From positions 248,001 to 312,000 of the forward strand of contig NZ_JAMKOJ010000003.1 of NCBI RefSeq assembly GCF_023700755.1: a DNA stretch of 64,000 nucleotides. Reading direction: 5' to 3'. The stretch comes from Allorhizobium sonneratiae (GTDB lineage Bacteria > Pseudomonadota > Alphaproteobacteria > Rhizobiales > Rhizobiaceae). Within the stretch, counting starts at the first letter, position 1, and each line of letters begins with the position of its first letter. The notes under the pieces are model-generated. The model saw only the letters and a list, made by a program, of their open reading frames with translations, was not told where the DNA came from and did no database searches. The position numbers were made by a program, and so were the translations under genes. Shown here one piece after another: positions 55,149-63,409 of this stretch.

Positions 55149-57263
55149 ATGAACGAGCTGCGCCCCCTCCATAAATCCACCATTGGTCATACGGCCTGTC
55201 CGCATGACTGTCCATCCACTTGCGCGCTGGAGGTCGATCTCGGCCCGGATGGGCGCATCGGCCGCGTGCGCGGCGCAAACGCCAACAGCTATACGGCGGG
55301 CGTCATCTGCGCCAAGGTTGCCCGTTATGCCGAGCGGCTCTATCACCCGGACAGGCTGTTGACGCCGACGCGCCGCAGTGGGGCAAAGGGCGATGGTCAA
55401 TGGCAGGAGATTGGCTGGGACGACGCGCTGGACGAGATCGCCAATGCCTTCGTCAAGGCGGAAGCGGCTTATGGCAGCGAGGCGGTCTGGCCGTATTTTT
55501 ATGCCGGCACCATGGGCCAGGTGCAGCGCGATTCGATCGAGCGGCTGCGGCACGCGAAGAAATATTCCGGCTTTTTCGGCTCGATCTGCACCAATCTCGC
55601 CTGGACGGGCTATGTCATGGGCACCGGGGCTTTGCGCGGGCCGGACCCGCGCGAGATGGCGGTGTCCGATTGCGTCGTCATCTGGGGCACCAATGCGGTT
55701 GCCACCCAGGTCAATGTCATGACCCATGCGATCAAGGCGCGCAAGGAACGCGGCGCGAAGATCGTCGTCATCGATATCTATGACAATCCAACGATGAAAC
55801 AGGCCGATCTTGGCCTGATCCTGAAGCCCGGCACCGATGCGGCGCTCGCCTGTGCGGCCATGCATATCGCCTTTCGCGATGGTTATGCCGACCGGGCCTA
55901 TATGGAGACATTCGCTGACGATCCCGCAGGTCTTGAAGCGCATCTCAGGAACAAGACACCGGAATGGGCTGCCGCCATCACCGGGCTCTCCGTCGAGGAA
56001 ATTGAGACCTTCGCCAAACTCGTTGGCCAGACGAAAAAGAGCTTCTTCCGTCTGGGCTATGGCTTTACCCGCAGCCGCAATGGCGCGGTCTCCATGCATG
56101 CGGCGCTGTCGCTCGCCACGGTGCTGGGCAGCTGGCAATATGAGGGCGGTGGGGCCTTTCATTCCAACAATGATATTTTCCGCATCAACAAGGCCGCGTT
56201 GATGGGCACGGCCTATGCTGATCCCGATATCCGCATGCTCGATCAATCTCAGATCGGCCGGGTGCTGACCGGCGACGCCGAGGCCTTGCGCCATCGCGGC
56301 CCGGTGACGGCGATGCTGATCCAGAACACCAATCCGGTCAATGTCGCGCCGGAGCAGCGGCTGGTGAAACAGGGCTTTCTGCGGGATGATCTTTTCGTTG
56401 CCGTGCACGAGCATTTCATGACGGAAACGGCAGAGCTGGCCGATATCGTGTTGCCCGCCACCATGTTCGTCGAGCATGACGATATCTATCGCGGTGGTGG
56501 CCAGAGCCATATTCTCATTGGCCCGAAGCTGGTGGAGCCGCCGCAGACGGTGCGCACCAATCTCTATGTCATCGAGGAACTGGCCAAACGTCTTGGCGTT
56601 GCCGATTATCCCGGTTTCGGCCTGAGCGAACGCGCGCATATCGAGCATATGCTCAAGGCCAGCGGCAGGCCGGATTTGAGCTTCTTCGAGCAGGAAAAGT
56701 GGCTGGACTGCCAGCCGGAGTTTGAAGAGGCGCATTATCTCAAGGGCTTTGCCCAGCCGGACGGAAAATTCCGCTTCCGGCCCGACTGGGCGGGCGCGCC
56801 CGCACCGAACCGTCCGCCCAAATCCATCGGGCTTCTGGGGCCGGTTGCCAGCCTGCCGGACTTTCCCGATCAGGTCGATGTGATCGAGCTTGCCGATGAA
56901 GACCATCCTTTCCGGCTGGCAACCTCGCCGGCGCGCAATTTCCTCAATTCCACCTTTGCCGAGACGAAAACCTCGGTGGCCAAGGAGGGCAGGCCGGAGG
57001 TGATGGTCAATCCCGAGGACGCCGCAAGGCTGGGGCTTGTTTCGGGCGATATCGCCCGGCTTGGCAATCGTCGCGGCGTCTTGCGCATTCATGTGCGGGT
57101 CACGCAAGAGGTGCGGCCCGGTGTGCTGGTGGCGGAAGGGTTGTGGCCGAACAAGGCGCATCTGGATGGCGAGGGCATCAATGTGCTGACCGGTGCCGAT
57201 GCGCCAGCACCCCATGGCGGTGCGGCCTTTCACGATAACAAGGTTTTTATGGAAAAAGCATGA
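55149..57263 (+). CDS. Molybdopterin-dependent oxidoreductase
   Basis: A 704-residue enzyme of the DMSO-reductase superfamily. Four Cys near the N-terminus (Cys17, Cys21, Cys25 and one at about 54 in GVICAKVARYAERLYHPDR) bind an iron-sulfur cluster. Molybdopterin-binding regions include VIWGTNAVATQVN and the C-terminal dinucleotide-binding domain (about residues 590-700). There is no Tat signal, so it should be cytoplasmic. The substrate is unknown. The moaD and moaE cofactor genes lie 6 kb away. A Nudix gene overlaps its end. Confidence 0.88.
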   Translation: MNELRPLHKSTIGHTACPHDCPSTCALEVDLGPDGRIGRVRGANANSYTAGVICAKVARYAERLYHPDRLLTPTRRSGAKGDGQWQEIGWDDALDEIANAFVKAEAAYGSEAVWPYFYAGTMGQVQRDSIERLRHAKKYSGFFGSICTNLAWTGYVMGTGALRGPDPREMAVSDCVVIWGTNAVATQVNVMTHAIKARKERGAKIVVIDIYDNPTMKQADLGLILKPGTDAALACAAMHIAFRDGYADRAYMETFADDPAGLEAHLRNKTPEWAAAITGLSVEEIETFAKLVGQTKKSFFRLGYGFTRSRNGAVSMHAALSLATVLGSWQYEGGGAFHSNNDIFRINKAALMGTAYADPDIRMLDQSQIGRVLTGDAEALRHRGPVTAMLIQNTNPVNVAPEQRLVKQGFLRDDLFVAVHEHFMTETAELADIVLPATMFVEHDDIYRGGGQSHILIGPKLVEPPQTVRTNLYVIEELAKRLGVADYPGFGLSERAHIEHMLKASGRPDLSFFEQEKWLDCQPEFEEAHYLKGFAQPDGKFRFRPDWAGAPAPNRPPKSIGLLGPVASLPDFPDQVDVIELADEDHPFRLATSPARNFLNSTFAETKTSVAKEGRPEVMVNPEDAARLGLVSGDIARLGNRRGVLRIHVRVTQEVRPGVLVAEGLWPNKAHLDGEGINVLTGADAPAPHGGAAFHDNKVFMEKA

Positions 57264-57856
57264 GCAAGTTCGACAGCACCCGCATCGAGATCGTCGAGGA
57301 CAAGACCCTGTGGAAGGGCTGGAGCCATTTGCGCAAGATGTCCTTCGATTATACGCCTGCCGACGGCGACACCCGCCGCATTAGCTGGGAAGTCTTCGAT
57401 CGCGGTCATGCGGTGGCGCTTTTGCTCTATCATCCGGTCAAGAAAACCGTGATTCTGGTGCGGCAGTTCCGCATTCCGGCCTATCTCATGGGTGACAGGC
57501 CCTTTCTCTTGGAAGTGCCGGCCGGCATGGCCGACGGACAGGCCCCGGATGTTGCCGTCACCCGCGAAGCGCTGGAGGAAACCGGCTTCGGCATCGACAA
57601 GCCGCAATTCCTGTTCTCCACCTATATGTCGCCGGGTGCGGTAACGGAGAAAATCCATTTCTTCTTTGCCGAAGTGACCGATTCGCAGAAAGTTGCCGAG
57701 GGCGGTGGGCTCGATGAGGAAAACGAGGATCTGGAAATGGTCGAACTGCCGCTTGCCGAGGCCTATGCCATGATAGGTCGCGGCGAGATTGTCGATGCCA
57801 AGACTGTTATGCTCTTGCAATGGGCAGCGTTGAACCTGATGGCATCGAAACTCTGA
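57260..57856 (+). CDS. nudK: NudK-like Nudix hydrolase
   Basis: A 198-residue nucleoside-diphosphate-sugar hydrolase, most like the GDP-mannose pyrophosphatase NudK. The Nudix box is in GMADGQAPDVAVTREALEET; its first conserved Glu is replaced by Ala, while REALEETG is intact. The NudK pattern STYMSPGAVTEKIHFFFAE follows. It overlaps the oxidoreductase stop (ATGA), an uncommon pairing. Confidence 0.85.
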   Translation: MSKFDSTRIEIVEDKTLWKGWSHLRKMSFDYTPADGDTRRISWEVFDRGHAVALLLYHPVKKTVILVRQFRIPAYLMGDRPFLLEVPAGMADGQAPDVAVTREALEETGFGIDKPQFLFSTYMSPGAVTEKIHFFFAEVTDSQKVAEGGGLDEENEDLEMVELPLAEAYAMIGRGEIVDAKTVMLLQWAALNLMASKL

Positions 57857-57883
57857 AAACAGCGATTGTCGTTAGAGGTTGTC

Positions 57884-57964
57884 AGGGAAAAGTGGAATCC
57901 GGTTTTGCGTCCGGAAATGCGCAAAAACAAAGAGTTAGAGTGCTTCCGTGTTTCTGTGAAACAG
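57884..57964 (+). repeat. Composite repeat (GGAAAAGTG core plus AAAAACAAAGAGTTAGAG)
   Basis: GGGAAAAGTGGAATCCGGTT (degenerate relative to 25765) is followed by GCAAAAACAAAGAGTTAGAG at 57921-57940 and CCGTGTTTCTGTGAAACA, shared with 46598-46640. It lies between nudK and the BigR operator. Confidence 0.65.
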
Positions 57965-58000
57965 TGAGGCGCTCTGATGCGGCAAATTGGCTCTTGTAAT

Positions 58001-58032
58001 ATATACGATATACAATTATATATATCGTATAT
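58001..58032 (+). promoter_or_regulatory. BigR operator upstream of blh
   Basis: Perfect 12-bp arms ATATACGATATA (58001-58012) and TATATCGTATAT (58021-58032) with an 8-base AT-only-but-one spacer. BigR binds an AT-rich palindrome of this type in its own operon promoter in Agrobacterium and Xylella. It lies 17 bases before the blh ATG, where it would overlap the promoter. Confidence 0.85.
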
Positions 58033-58049
58033 TGAAGAGGATCGAAGCC

Positions 58050-59336
58050 ATGTCGCACGCACTTTCCCAGACCCTGACAATTGGCCCGCAACTGACGGCG
58101 GCAGAGATTGCCGCTTTGCCGGAGCAGGGCTACAAGGCCGTGATCAACCTGCGCCCGGACGCAGAAGAGGGCGCACTTGGCAACAAGATAGAGCGTCGTG
58201 CTTCTGACGATGCGGGTCTTGCCTATCGGTTTCTGCCTGTCACCATGGACGGTATAACCGAGGCCGATATCGATGCATTTCGTGTGCTCACCGCAGAAAA
58301 CGGGCCGGTTTTTGCCCATTGCGGCACGGGCAGGCGGGCGCTGATGCTTCACGTTCTGGCCTCTGTTCTCGATGGCCGCATGAGTGAGGCCGAGGTGCTG
58401 CCCTATGGCGCACAATACGGCATGGATTTGCAGCCCGCCCTGGACTGGCTGGCGCGCCATGCGACAAAGACCCCGCAGGTGAAAGGCTTTTTCGACCCTC
58501 GCACCTGGAGCGTGCAATATGTCGTTTCAGATCCGAAGACAAAGCTGTGCGCCATCATTGATCCGGTTCTGGATTATGATGAAAAATCCGGCCAGACCTC
58601 GACGGAAAATGCCGACCGTATTCTCGCCTATATCGCGGAAAAGGGACTGACGGTGGAGTGGATCCTCGACACCCACCCCCATGCCGATCATTTTTCCGCC
58701 GCGCATTATCTCAAGGGGAAAACCGCTGCGAAAACCGCCATCGGCGATCATGTCGTCGATGTGCAGGCGCTGTGGAAGGGGCTTTATAACTGGCCGGAAC
58801 TGGTGACGGACGGTTCGCAATGGGATCATCTCTTTCATCATGGTGAGACCTTCAAGCTCGGCGCCATCGATGCCAAAGTGCTGTTTTCGCCCGGCCATAC
58901 GCTGGCCTCGATCACCTATGTCATCGGCGATGCCGCTTTCGTTCATGACACGCTGTTCATGCCCGACAGTGGCACGGCGCGGGCCGATTTTCCCGGCGGC
59001 GACGCCCATATGCTCTGGCGCTCGATGGCCGATATTCTGGCGCTGCCGGATGACACCCGGATTTTCACCGGCCATGATTATCAGCCGGGCGGGCGTCAGC
59101 CGCGCTGGGAAAGCACGGTGGCCGAACAGAAAGCCGCCAATCCGCATATCGCCGGGGTGAGCGAGGAAAGCTTTGTGGCGCTGCGTCAGGCGCGTGACCG
59201 CACATTGCCGATGCCGAAGCTGATCCTGCATGCGCTTCAGGTCAATGTGCGCGGCGGCCGCCTGCCGGAACCGGAAAATAACGGTCGCCGTTATCTTAAA
59301 ATTCCACTGGATACTTTGGAGGGAGCGGCATGGTAA
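58050..59336 (+). CDS. blh: Blh: fused phosphatase/rhodanese-like (DUF442) and metallo-beta-lactamase sulfur dioxygenase
   Basis: A 428-residue protein detoxifying sulfide by oxidising glutathione persulfide. Residues about 5-110 are the DUF442 domain with Cys91 in AHCGTGRRAL; residues about 145-380 are an ETHE1-like metallo-beta-lactamase domain with THPHADHF (His209, His211, Asp213, His214). The ATG at 58050 follows GAAGAGG; the frame open to 57987 reads through the operator and is not coding. It heads the BigR-controlled operon. Sulfur dioxygenase activity is known for homologues, inferred here. Confidence 0.92.
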   Translation: MSHALSQTLTIGPQLTAAEIAALPEQGYKAVINLRPDAEEGALGNKIERRASDDAGLAYRFLPVTMDGITEADIDAFRVLTAENGPVFAHCGTGRRALMLHVLASVLDGRMSEAEVLPYGAQYGMDLQPALDWLARHATKTPQVKGFFDPRTWSVQYVVSDPKTKLCAIIDPVLDYDEKSGQTSTENADRILAYIAEKGLTVEWILDTHPHADHFSAAHYLKGKTAAKTAIGDHVVDVQALWKGLYNWPELVTDGSQWDHLFHHGETFKLGAIDAKVLFSPGHTLASITYVIGDAAFVHDTLFMPDSGTARADFPGGDAHMLWRSMADILALPDDTRIFTGHDYQPGGRQPRWESTVAEQKAANPHIAGVSEESFVALRQARDRTLPMPKLILHALQVNVRGGRLPEPENNGRRYLKIPLDTLEGAAW

Positions 59337-59662
59337 ATCCCCTTGACGATCTTGCGCTGAAGCCGGAGATGACGCCCGAATTCATGAGCGAACGGGCGGC
59401 AGAAGTCTCGGGCCATCTGAAAACGCTCGCCCATCCGGTTCGTCTCATGCTGGTCTGTACGCTGGTTGGCGGCGAATATTCCGTCGGCGAGTTGGAGGAG
59501 CGGCTCGACATTCACCAGCCGACGCTTTCCCAGCAACTGACCGTGCTACGCGATGCCGGGATTGTCGAGACCCGGCGCGATGGCAAGCAGATCTTCTATC
59601 GTCTGACGGAAGCCAAGACCCGTCAGTTGATTGCAGCGCTGTTCACGATCTTCTGCGCCTGA
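59330..59662 (+). CDS. bigR: BigR, ArsR-family persulfide-sensing repressor
   Basis: A 110-residue winged helix-turn-helix repressor. The recognition region is LDIHQPTLSQQLTVLRDAGI, followed by the wing RRDGKQIFYRL. Cys43 and Cys109 match the two cysteines that form the redox switch in BigR of Xylella, so oxidation by persulfide should release the operator. It overlaps blh by 7 bases after GGAGGGAG. Here it is second, behind blh, under the operator at 58001-58032. Confidence 0.93.
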   Translation: MVNPLDDLALKPEMTPEFMSERAAEVSGHLKTLAHPVRLMLVCTLVGGEYSVGELEERLDIHQPTLSQQLTVLRDAGIVETRRDGKQIFYRLTEAKTRQLIAALFTIFCA

Positions 59663-59673
59663 GGAGACCGATC

Positions 59674-60081
59674 ATGGTCCATTATCTTTTCTCGCTGCTC
59701 GGCGGCATGCTGATCGGCCTGTCTGCCATCCTGTTCCTGATCCTCAATGGCCGGATTGCCGGGATCAGCGGCATTGTCGGACGTCTGGCCGAGGGCGCAA
59801 GCCCCTGGATCAACGGCGCTTTTGTCATCGGCCTGATGCTCGGGCCGGTCCTTTATCTGGCCCTGACCGGGGCATGGCCGGCAGTCACCATCACCGCCAG
59901 CCTGCCGCTGGCCATTGCCGCGGGTCTGCTCGTCGGTTTCGGCTCGCGCATGGGCTCCGGCTGCACCAGTGGCCACGGGGTGCTGGGACTTGCCCGGCTC
60001 TCGCCACGCTCCTTCGTCGCCGTCATCACCTTTCTGGCGACGGGGGTTGTAACTGTCACTCTGCTGCGTGGGAGCCTCTGA
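59674..60081 (+). CDS. YeeE/YedE family protein, first half-size subunit
   Basis: A 135-residue inner-membrane protein with about four helices, corresponding to the first half of YeeE/TsuA thiosulfate transporters. The conserved motif GSGCTSGHGVLG at about residues 93-104 carries the Cys used for thiosulfate passage in TsuA. The ATG follows GAGGAG and the stop overlaps the next gene (ATGA). It likely moves reduced sulfur species in the BigR response. Confidence 0.88.
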   Translation: MVHYLFSLLGGMLIGLSAILFLILNGRIAGISGIVGRLAEGASPWINGAFVIGLMLGPVLYLALTGAWPAVTITASLPLAIAAGLLVGFGSRMGSGCTSGHGVLGLARLSPRSFVAVITFLATGVVTVTLLRGSL

Positions 60082-60512
60082 TGAAAACCGTTTTCTCCCA
60101 ATCGCTTGCCGCGCTTTTCTGCGGCGCCGTCTTCGGTTTCGGCCTGTCGCTCTCCGGCATGCTGGACCCGATGCGGGTTCAGGGTTTTCTCGATATTTTC
60201 GGGGCCTGGGACCCAAGCCTGATCTTCGTCCTCGGCGGTGCGGTGGTGGTGGCCTTTATCGGCATGGTCTTTGTGCGGCGGATGCGAGAGCCGGTTCTGG
60301 CGGCAAGCTTCAACATGCCGACCAAGCGCACTATCGATCTGCCGCTCGTTGCAGGCTCGGCACTTTTCGGCATCGGCTGGGGACTGGGCGGGTTTTGTCC
60401 GGGGCCGGCGCTGGCCGCCTTGCCGCTCGGTTTCGGCCTGAGTGTGGTGTTTGTGGTGGCCATGGTGATCGGCATGATCGTCCATGACCGTTTTGTTGCC
60501 GGGAGGCTTTGA
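60081..60512 (+). CDS. YeeE/YedE family protein, second half-size subunit
   Basis: A 143-residue inner-membrane protein with four helices that corresponds to the second half of YeeE/TsuA. GGFCPGPALAALPLG at about residues 110-124 holds the conserved Cys. The ATG at 60081 is the last base of the preceding stop region, indicating coupled translation. The two halves probably form one channel. Confidence 0.88.
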   Translation: MKTVFSQSLAALFCGAVFGFGLSLSGMLDPMRVQGFLDIFGAWDPSLIFVLGGAVVVAFIGMVFVRRMREPVLAASFNMPTKRTIDLPLVAGSALFGIGWGLGGFCPGPALAALPLGFGLSVVFVVAMVIGMIVHDRFVAGRL

Positions 60513-61294
60513 TGAGCACAGCTCTTTTTGCCGCGCTCGGCTCCGGCGGACTGGTGGGCTTTACGCTCGGTCTTCTGGGCGGCGGCGGCTCCATTCTGGC
60601 CACGCCCCTGCTGCTCTATGTCGTTGGTGTTGCCTCACCGCATGTTGCCATCGGCACCGGTGCGCTGGCCGTGGCGGTCAATGCGGCGCTGAATTTCGTC
60701 AACCACGCGATGAAGGGCAATGTGCGCTGGCGCTGCGGACTGGTGTTTTCCGCCTTTGGCGTTGTCGGCGCCTTTGCCGGATCGTCACTTGGCAAGGCGA
60801 TCAACGGATCGCAGCTTTTGCTTGCCTTCGGCATTCTGATGGTCGTTGTCGGTGCCCTGATGCTGAAACCGCGCAAAGTGGCGGCGCAAGGCACGCGATC
60901 GGATACGCTCACCATGTGCGCGCTGACGGCGCTCACAGCCATCGCCACGGGTGCAGCCTCCGGATTTTTTGGCATTGGCGGCGGGTTTCTCATCGTGCCG
61001 GGGCTGATGCTGGCGACAGGCATGCCCATGGTCAATGCCGTCGGCACCTCGTTGATGGCGGTGACCACCTTCGGCCTGGCGACAGCGGTTAATTATTCGC
61101 TGTCAGGCATGGTGGACTGGCCGGTGGCTGGCGAATTCATCGCTGGCGGTCTTGCCGGTGGTTTGATCGGCACGCTGCTCGCCACAAAACTCGGCCAGTC
61201 GAAAAACACCCTGAACCGTATTTTTGCCGGGGTGATTTTCGTGGTGGCCGTTTATATCATCTATAAGAGTGTCGGCCAGATCGTTACAGGCTGA
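60512..61294 (+). CDS. TauE/SafE family sulfite exporter
   Basis: A 260-residue inner-membrane protein with about eight helices, in two repeats each starting with a Gly-rich motif (LGLLGGGGSILATPLLLY and GFFGIGGGFLIVPGLML). It would export sulfite or other oxidised sulfur formed by Blh. The ATG at 60512 follows GGGAGG and overlaps the preceding stop (TGATG). Its 3' end overlaps purN by 11 bases in the convergent direction. Confidence 0.9.
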   Translation: MSTALFAALGSGGLVGFTLGLLGGGGSILATPLLLYVVGVASPHVAIGTGALAVAVNAALNFVNHAMKGNVRWRCGLVFSAFGVVGAFAGSSLGKAINGSQLLLAFGILMVVVGALMLKPRKVAAQGTRSDTLTMCALTALTAIATGAASGFFGIGGGFLIVPGLMLATGMPMVNAVGTSLMAVTTFGLATAVNYSLSGMVDWPVAGEFIAGGLAGGLIGTLLATKLGQSKNTLNRIFAGVIFVVAVYIIYKSVGQIVTG

Positions 61295-61940
61295 TCAGGC
61301 GTGCATCCGCGGCTGTAACAGCCTTGTCACGGGTAACGCTTCCGTCATCCAGCATGCGCACCACCCCTTCCGCCACCTGTTTGAGGACGAGCGGATAGCT
61401 CAGATGTTCCACGGTCAAAACCCGGGCGGCAAGGCTGTCTGCCGTGTCGCCCGGCAGGACCGGGACGGCGGCCTGGGCGACAATCGGGCCTTCATCCATG
61501 CCTTCGGTGACGAAATGCACCGTGCATCCGCTGATCCGCATCCCGGCGTCCAGCGCCCGCTGATGGGTGTGCAGCCCGGGGAAAAGCGGCAAAAGCGAGG
61601 GATGAATATTGAGAATGCGGCCCTCATAGCGGCGGATGAAATCACCGGAGAGAATGCGCATATAGCCGGCGAGACAGATGAAATCCGGCTTTACCTCATC
61701 CAGTGCCGCAAGGATTGCCGCTTCATGCTCTGCCTTGCTGGCATAATCCTTGCGGGCAAAGGCCGCAGTTTCAATGCCAAGGGCGGCAGCCTTTGCAAGA
61801 CCTTGAGCCTCCGGCTTATCGGAGATGACCGCAACGATCTCGGCCGGAAAATCAGGGGCTTGTGCTGCTTCGGCGAGTGCCAGCATGTTGGAGCCGGTGC
61901 CGGAAATCAGCACGGCAATCCGCTTTTTTTTATCACTCAC
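61284..61940 (-). CDS. purN: Phosphoribosylglycinamide formyltransferase
   Basis: Transfers formyl from 10-formyltetrahydrofolate to GAR in purine synthesis. The 218-residue protein has [13 protein letters not shown], the catalytic Asn/His region [14 protein letters not shown] and [15 protein letters not shown]. It overlaps purM by 4 bases (ATGA). Confidence 0.97.
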   Translation of the reverse strand: MSDKKKRIAVLISGTGSNMLALAEAAQAPDFPAEIVAVISDKPEAQGLAKAAALGIETAAFARKDYASKAEHEAAILAALDEVKPDFICLAGYMRILSGDFIRRYEGRILNIHPSLLPLFPGLHTHQRALDAGMRISGCTVHFVTEGMDEGPIVAQAAVPVLPGDTADSLAARVLTVEHLSYPLVLKQVAEGVVRMLDDGSVTRDKAVTAADARLISL

Positions 61941-63010
61941 AGGCCGAGCACTCCCTTGTAGACGGTGCCGGGTGCACCGTCTTCCCGGGCAATCATCCGG
62001 CCAAGACGGGACACCGTTTCACCTTCTGCGGTGAGGATGGCCGCAACCGCATCGGCGTTTTCCGGTGCCACGACGACGATCATGCCGACGCCGCAATTGA
62101 AGGTACGCAGCATTTCGTTTTGCGCCACGCCGCCGATTTTGGAAAGCCAGGAGAAGACGGGCGGAACGGTGACGGCGGCAAGATCGATTTCGGCGGCCAG
62201 ATGTTTCGGCAGCACGCGCGGAATGTTTTCCGGAAAACCGCCGCCGGTGATATGGGCAAGCGCCTTCAGCGCCTTTGTCTCGCGGATGGCTTTCAGCAAG
62301 GGTTTGACATAGATACGGGTGGGCGTCAGCAGTGCCTGCCCCAGCGTCTGCCCTTCGGCAAAGGGGGCGGGCGCATCCCAGCCAAGACCGGAAAGGGTGA
62401 CGATCTTGCGCACCAGCGAAAAGCCGTTGGAATGCACGCCGGAGGAGGCAAGGCCCAGAATCACATCGCCTTCGGCAATATCGCCGGCGGGCAGAAGTTC
62501 GCCGCGCTCGGCTGCCCCCACGGCAAAACCGGCCAGATCGTAATCGCCGCCGGAATACATGCCGGGCATTTCCGCCGTCTCGCCGCCAATCAGCGCGCAG
62601 CCCGCCTCGCGGCAGCCCGCGGCAATGCCGCCGACAATGGCAGCCCCCTGTTCGGGATCGAGCTTGCCGGTGGCAAAATAATCCAGAAACAGAAGCGGTT
62701 CGGCACCTTGTACCACAAGATCGTTGACGCACATGGCAACGAGATCGATGCCGACCGTGTCATGCAGATTGGCGTCAATGGCGATTTTCAGCTTGGTGCC
62801 CACACCGTCATTGGCGGCCACCAGGATCGGGTCCTTGAAGCCTGCGGCCTTCAGATCGAACAGTCCGCCAAAGCCGCCGATCTCGCCATCGGCGCCGGGG
62901 CGGCGGGTGGAGCGCACGGCAGGCTTGATCTTTTCCACCAGCAGGTTTCCGGCATCGATATCAACGCCCGCATCGCTATAGGTCAGGCCGTTTTTTCCGT
63001 GCTGGCTCAT
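61937..63010 (-). CDS. purM: Phosphoribosylformylglycinamidine cyclo-ligase
   Basis: Closes the imidazole ring to AIR. The 357-residue protein begins [20 protein letters not shown], has the ATP-binding [15 protein letters not shown] and [12 protein letters not shown], and [10 protein letters not shown]. It heads the purM-purN unit on the minus strand. Confidence 0.97.
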   Translation of the reverse strand: MSQHGKNGLTYSDAGVDIDAGNLLVEKIKPAVRSTRRPGADGEIGGFGGLFDLKAAGFKDPILVAANDGVGTKLKIAIDANLHDTVGIDLVAMCVNDLVVQGAEPLLFLDYFATGKLDPEQGAAIVGGIAAGCREAGCALIGGETAEMPGMYSGGDYDLAGFAVGAAERGELLPAGDIAEGDVILGLASSGVHSNGFSLVRKIVTLSGLGWDAPAPFAEGQTLGQALLTPTRIYVKPLLKAIRETKALKALAHITGGGFPENIPRVLPKHLAAEIDLAAVTVPPVFSWLSKIGGVAQNEMLRTFNCGVGMIVVVAPENADAVAAILTAEGETVSRLGRMIAREDGAPGTVYKGVLGL

Positions 63011-63409
63011 GGTGTTTCTCCGCTCACTGCGACAGGCTTCAGGTCGTCTTTTGCCGCATGTGCATTATCCTTCATCGATGGGCAATTGCACGCGACATGT
63101 TCTCAAGCCCGCCATGGCATGAGAGTGGGCGCGATGCAAGAGAAAGGGCGATGATCCCGGTAATTTTGCCGCAACGAGCCAGACGCTTGACCCTTTGGCC
63201 GCTCTCATTTTATGTGCATGTGCGAAGAGAGCATGGCATGACGTTTTCGCGCTGGCGGTGGGGACTTTTATGGACGTAACCGGGCTTGAGTCATGCAATT
63301 GCTCTGTTTGTGCAGGATTTTCGCCAAAAAATAGGCGATCAGGTTTCAGAAATCCAGTTTATCCGCCCTATATGATGATCGGATCAGTCGTATCCGGAGA
63401 GGAAAAATC
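63011..63409. other. purM-AI-2E permease divergent intergenic region
   Basis: This 399-base region should hold promoters for both flanking genes. A half-site GCGACAGGCTTCAGG at about 63028 resembles the arm of the inverted repeat at 44697. Short ORFs on both strands (for example 63065-63298 minus) have no recognisable sequence. Confidence 0.4.

Noticed and set aside
55134-57233. 699-codon open frame on the minus strand
   Set aside because: It is antisense to the molybdopterin oxidoreductase, which has clear motifs; the antisense frame has none.
57987-58049. Upstream extension of Blh
   Set aside because: The extra 21 codons read through the palindromic operator (IYTIYNYIY-like); the ATG at 58050 has the ribosome site and conserved start.
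61862-63154. 430-codon open frame on the plus strand
   Set aside because: Antisense to purM and part of purN; no recognisable protein family.
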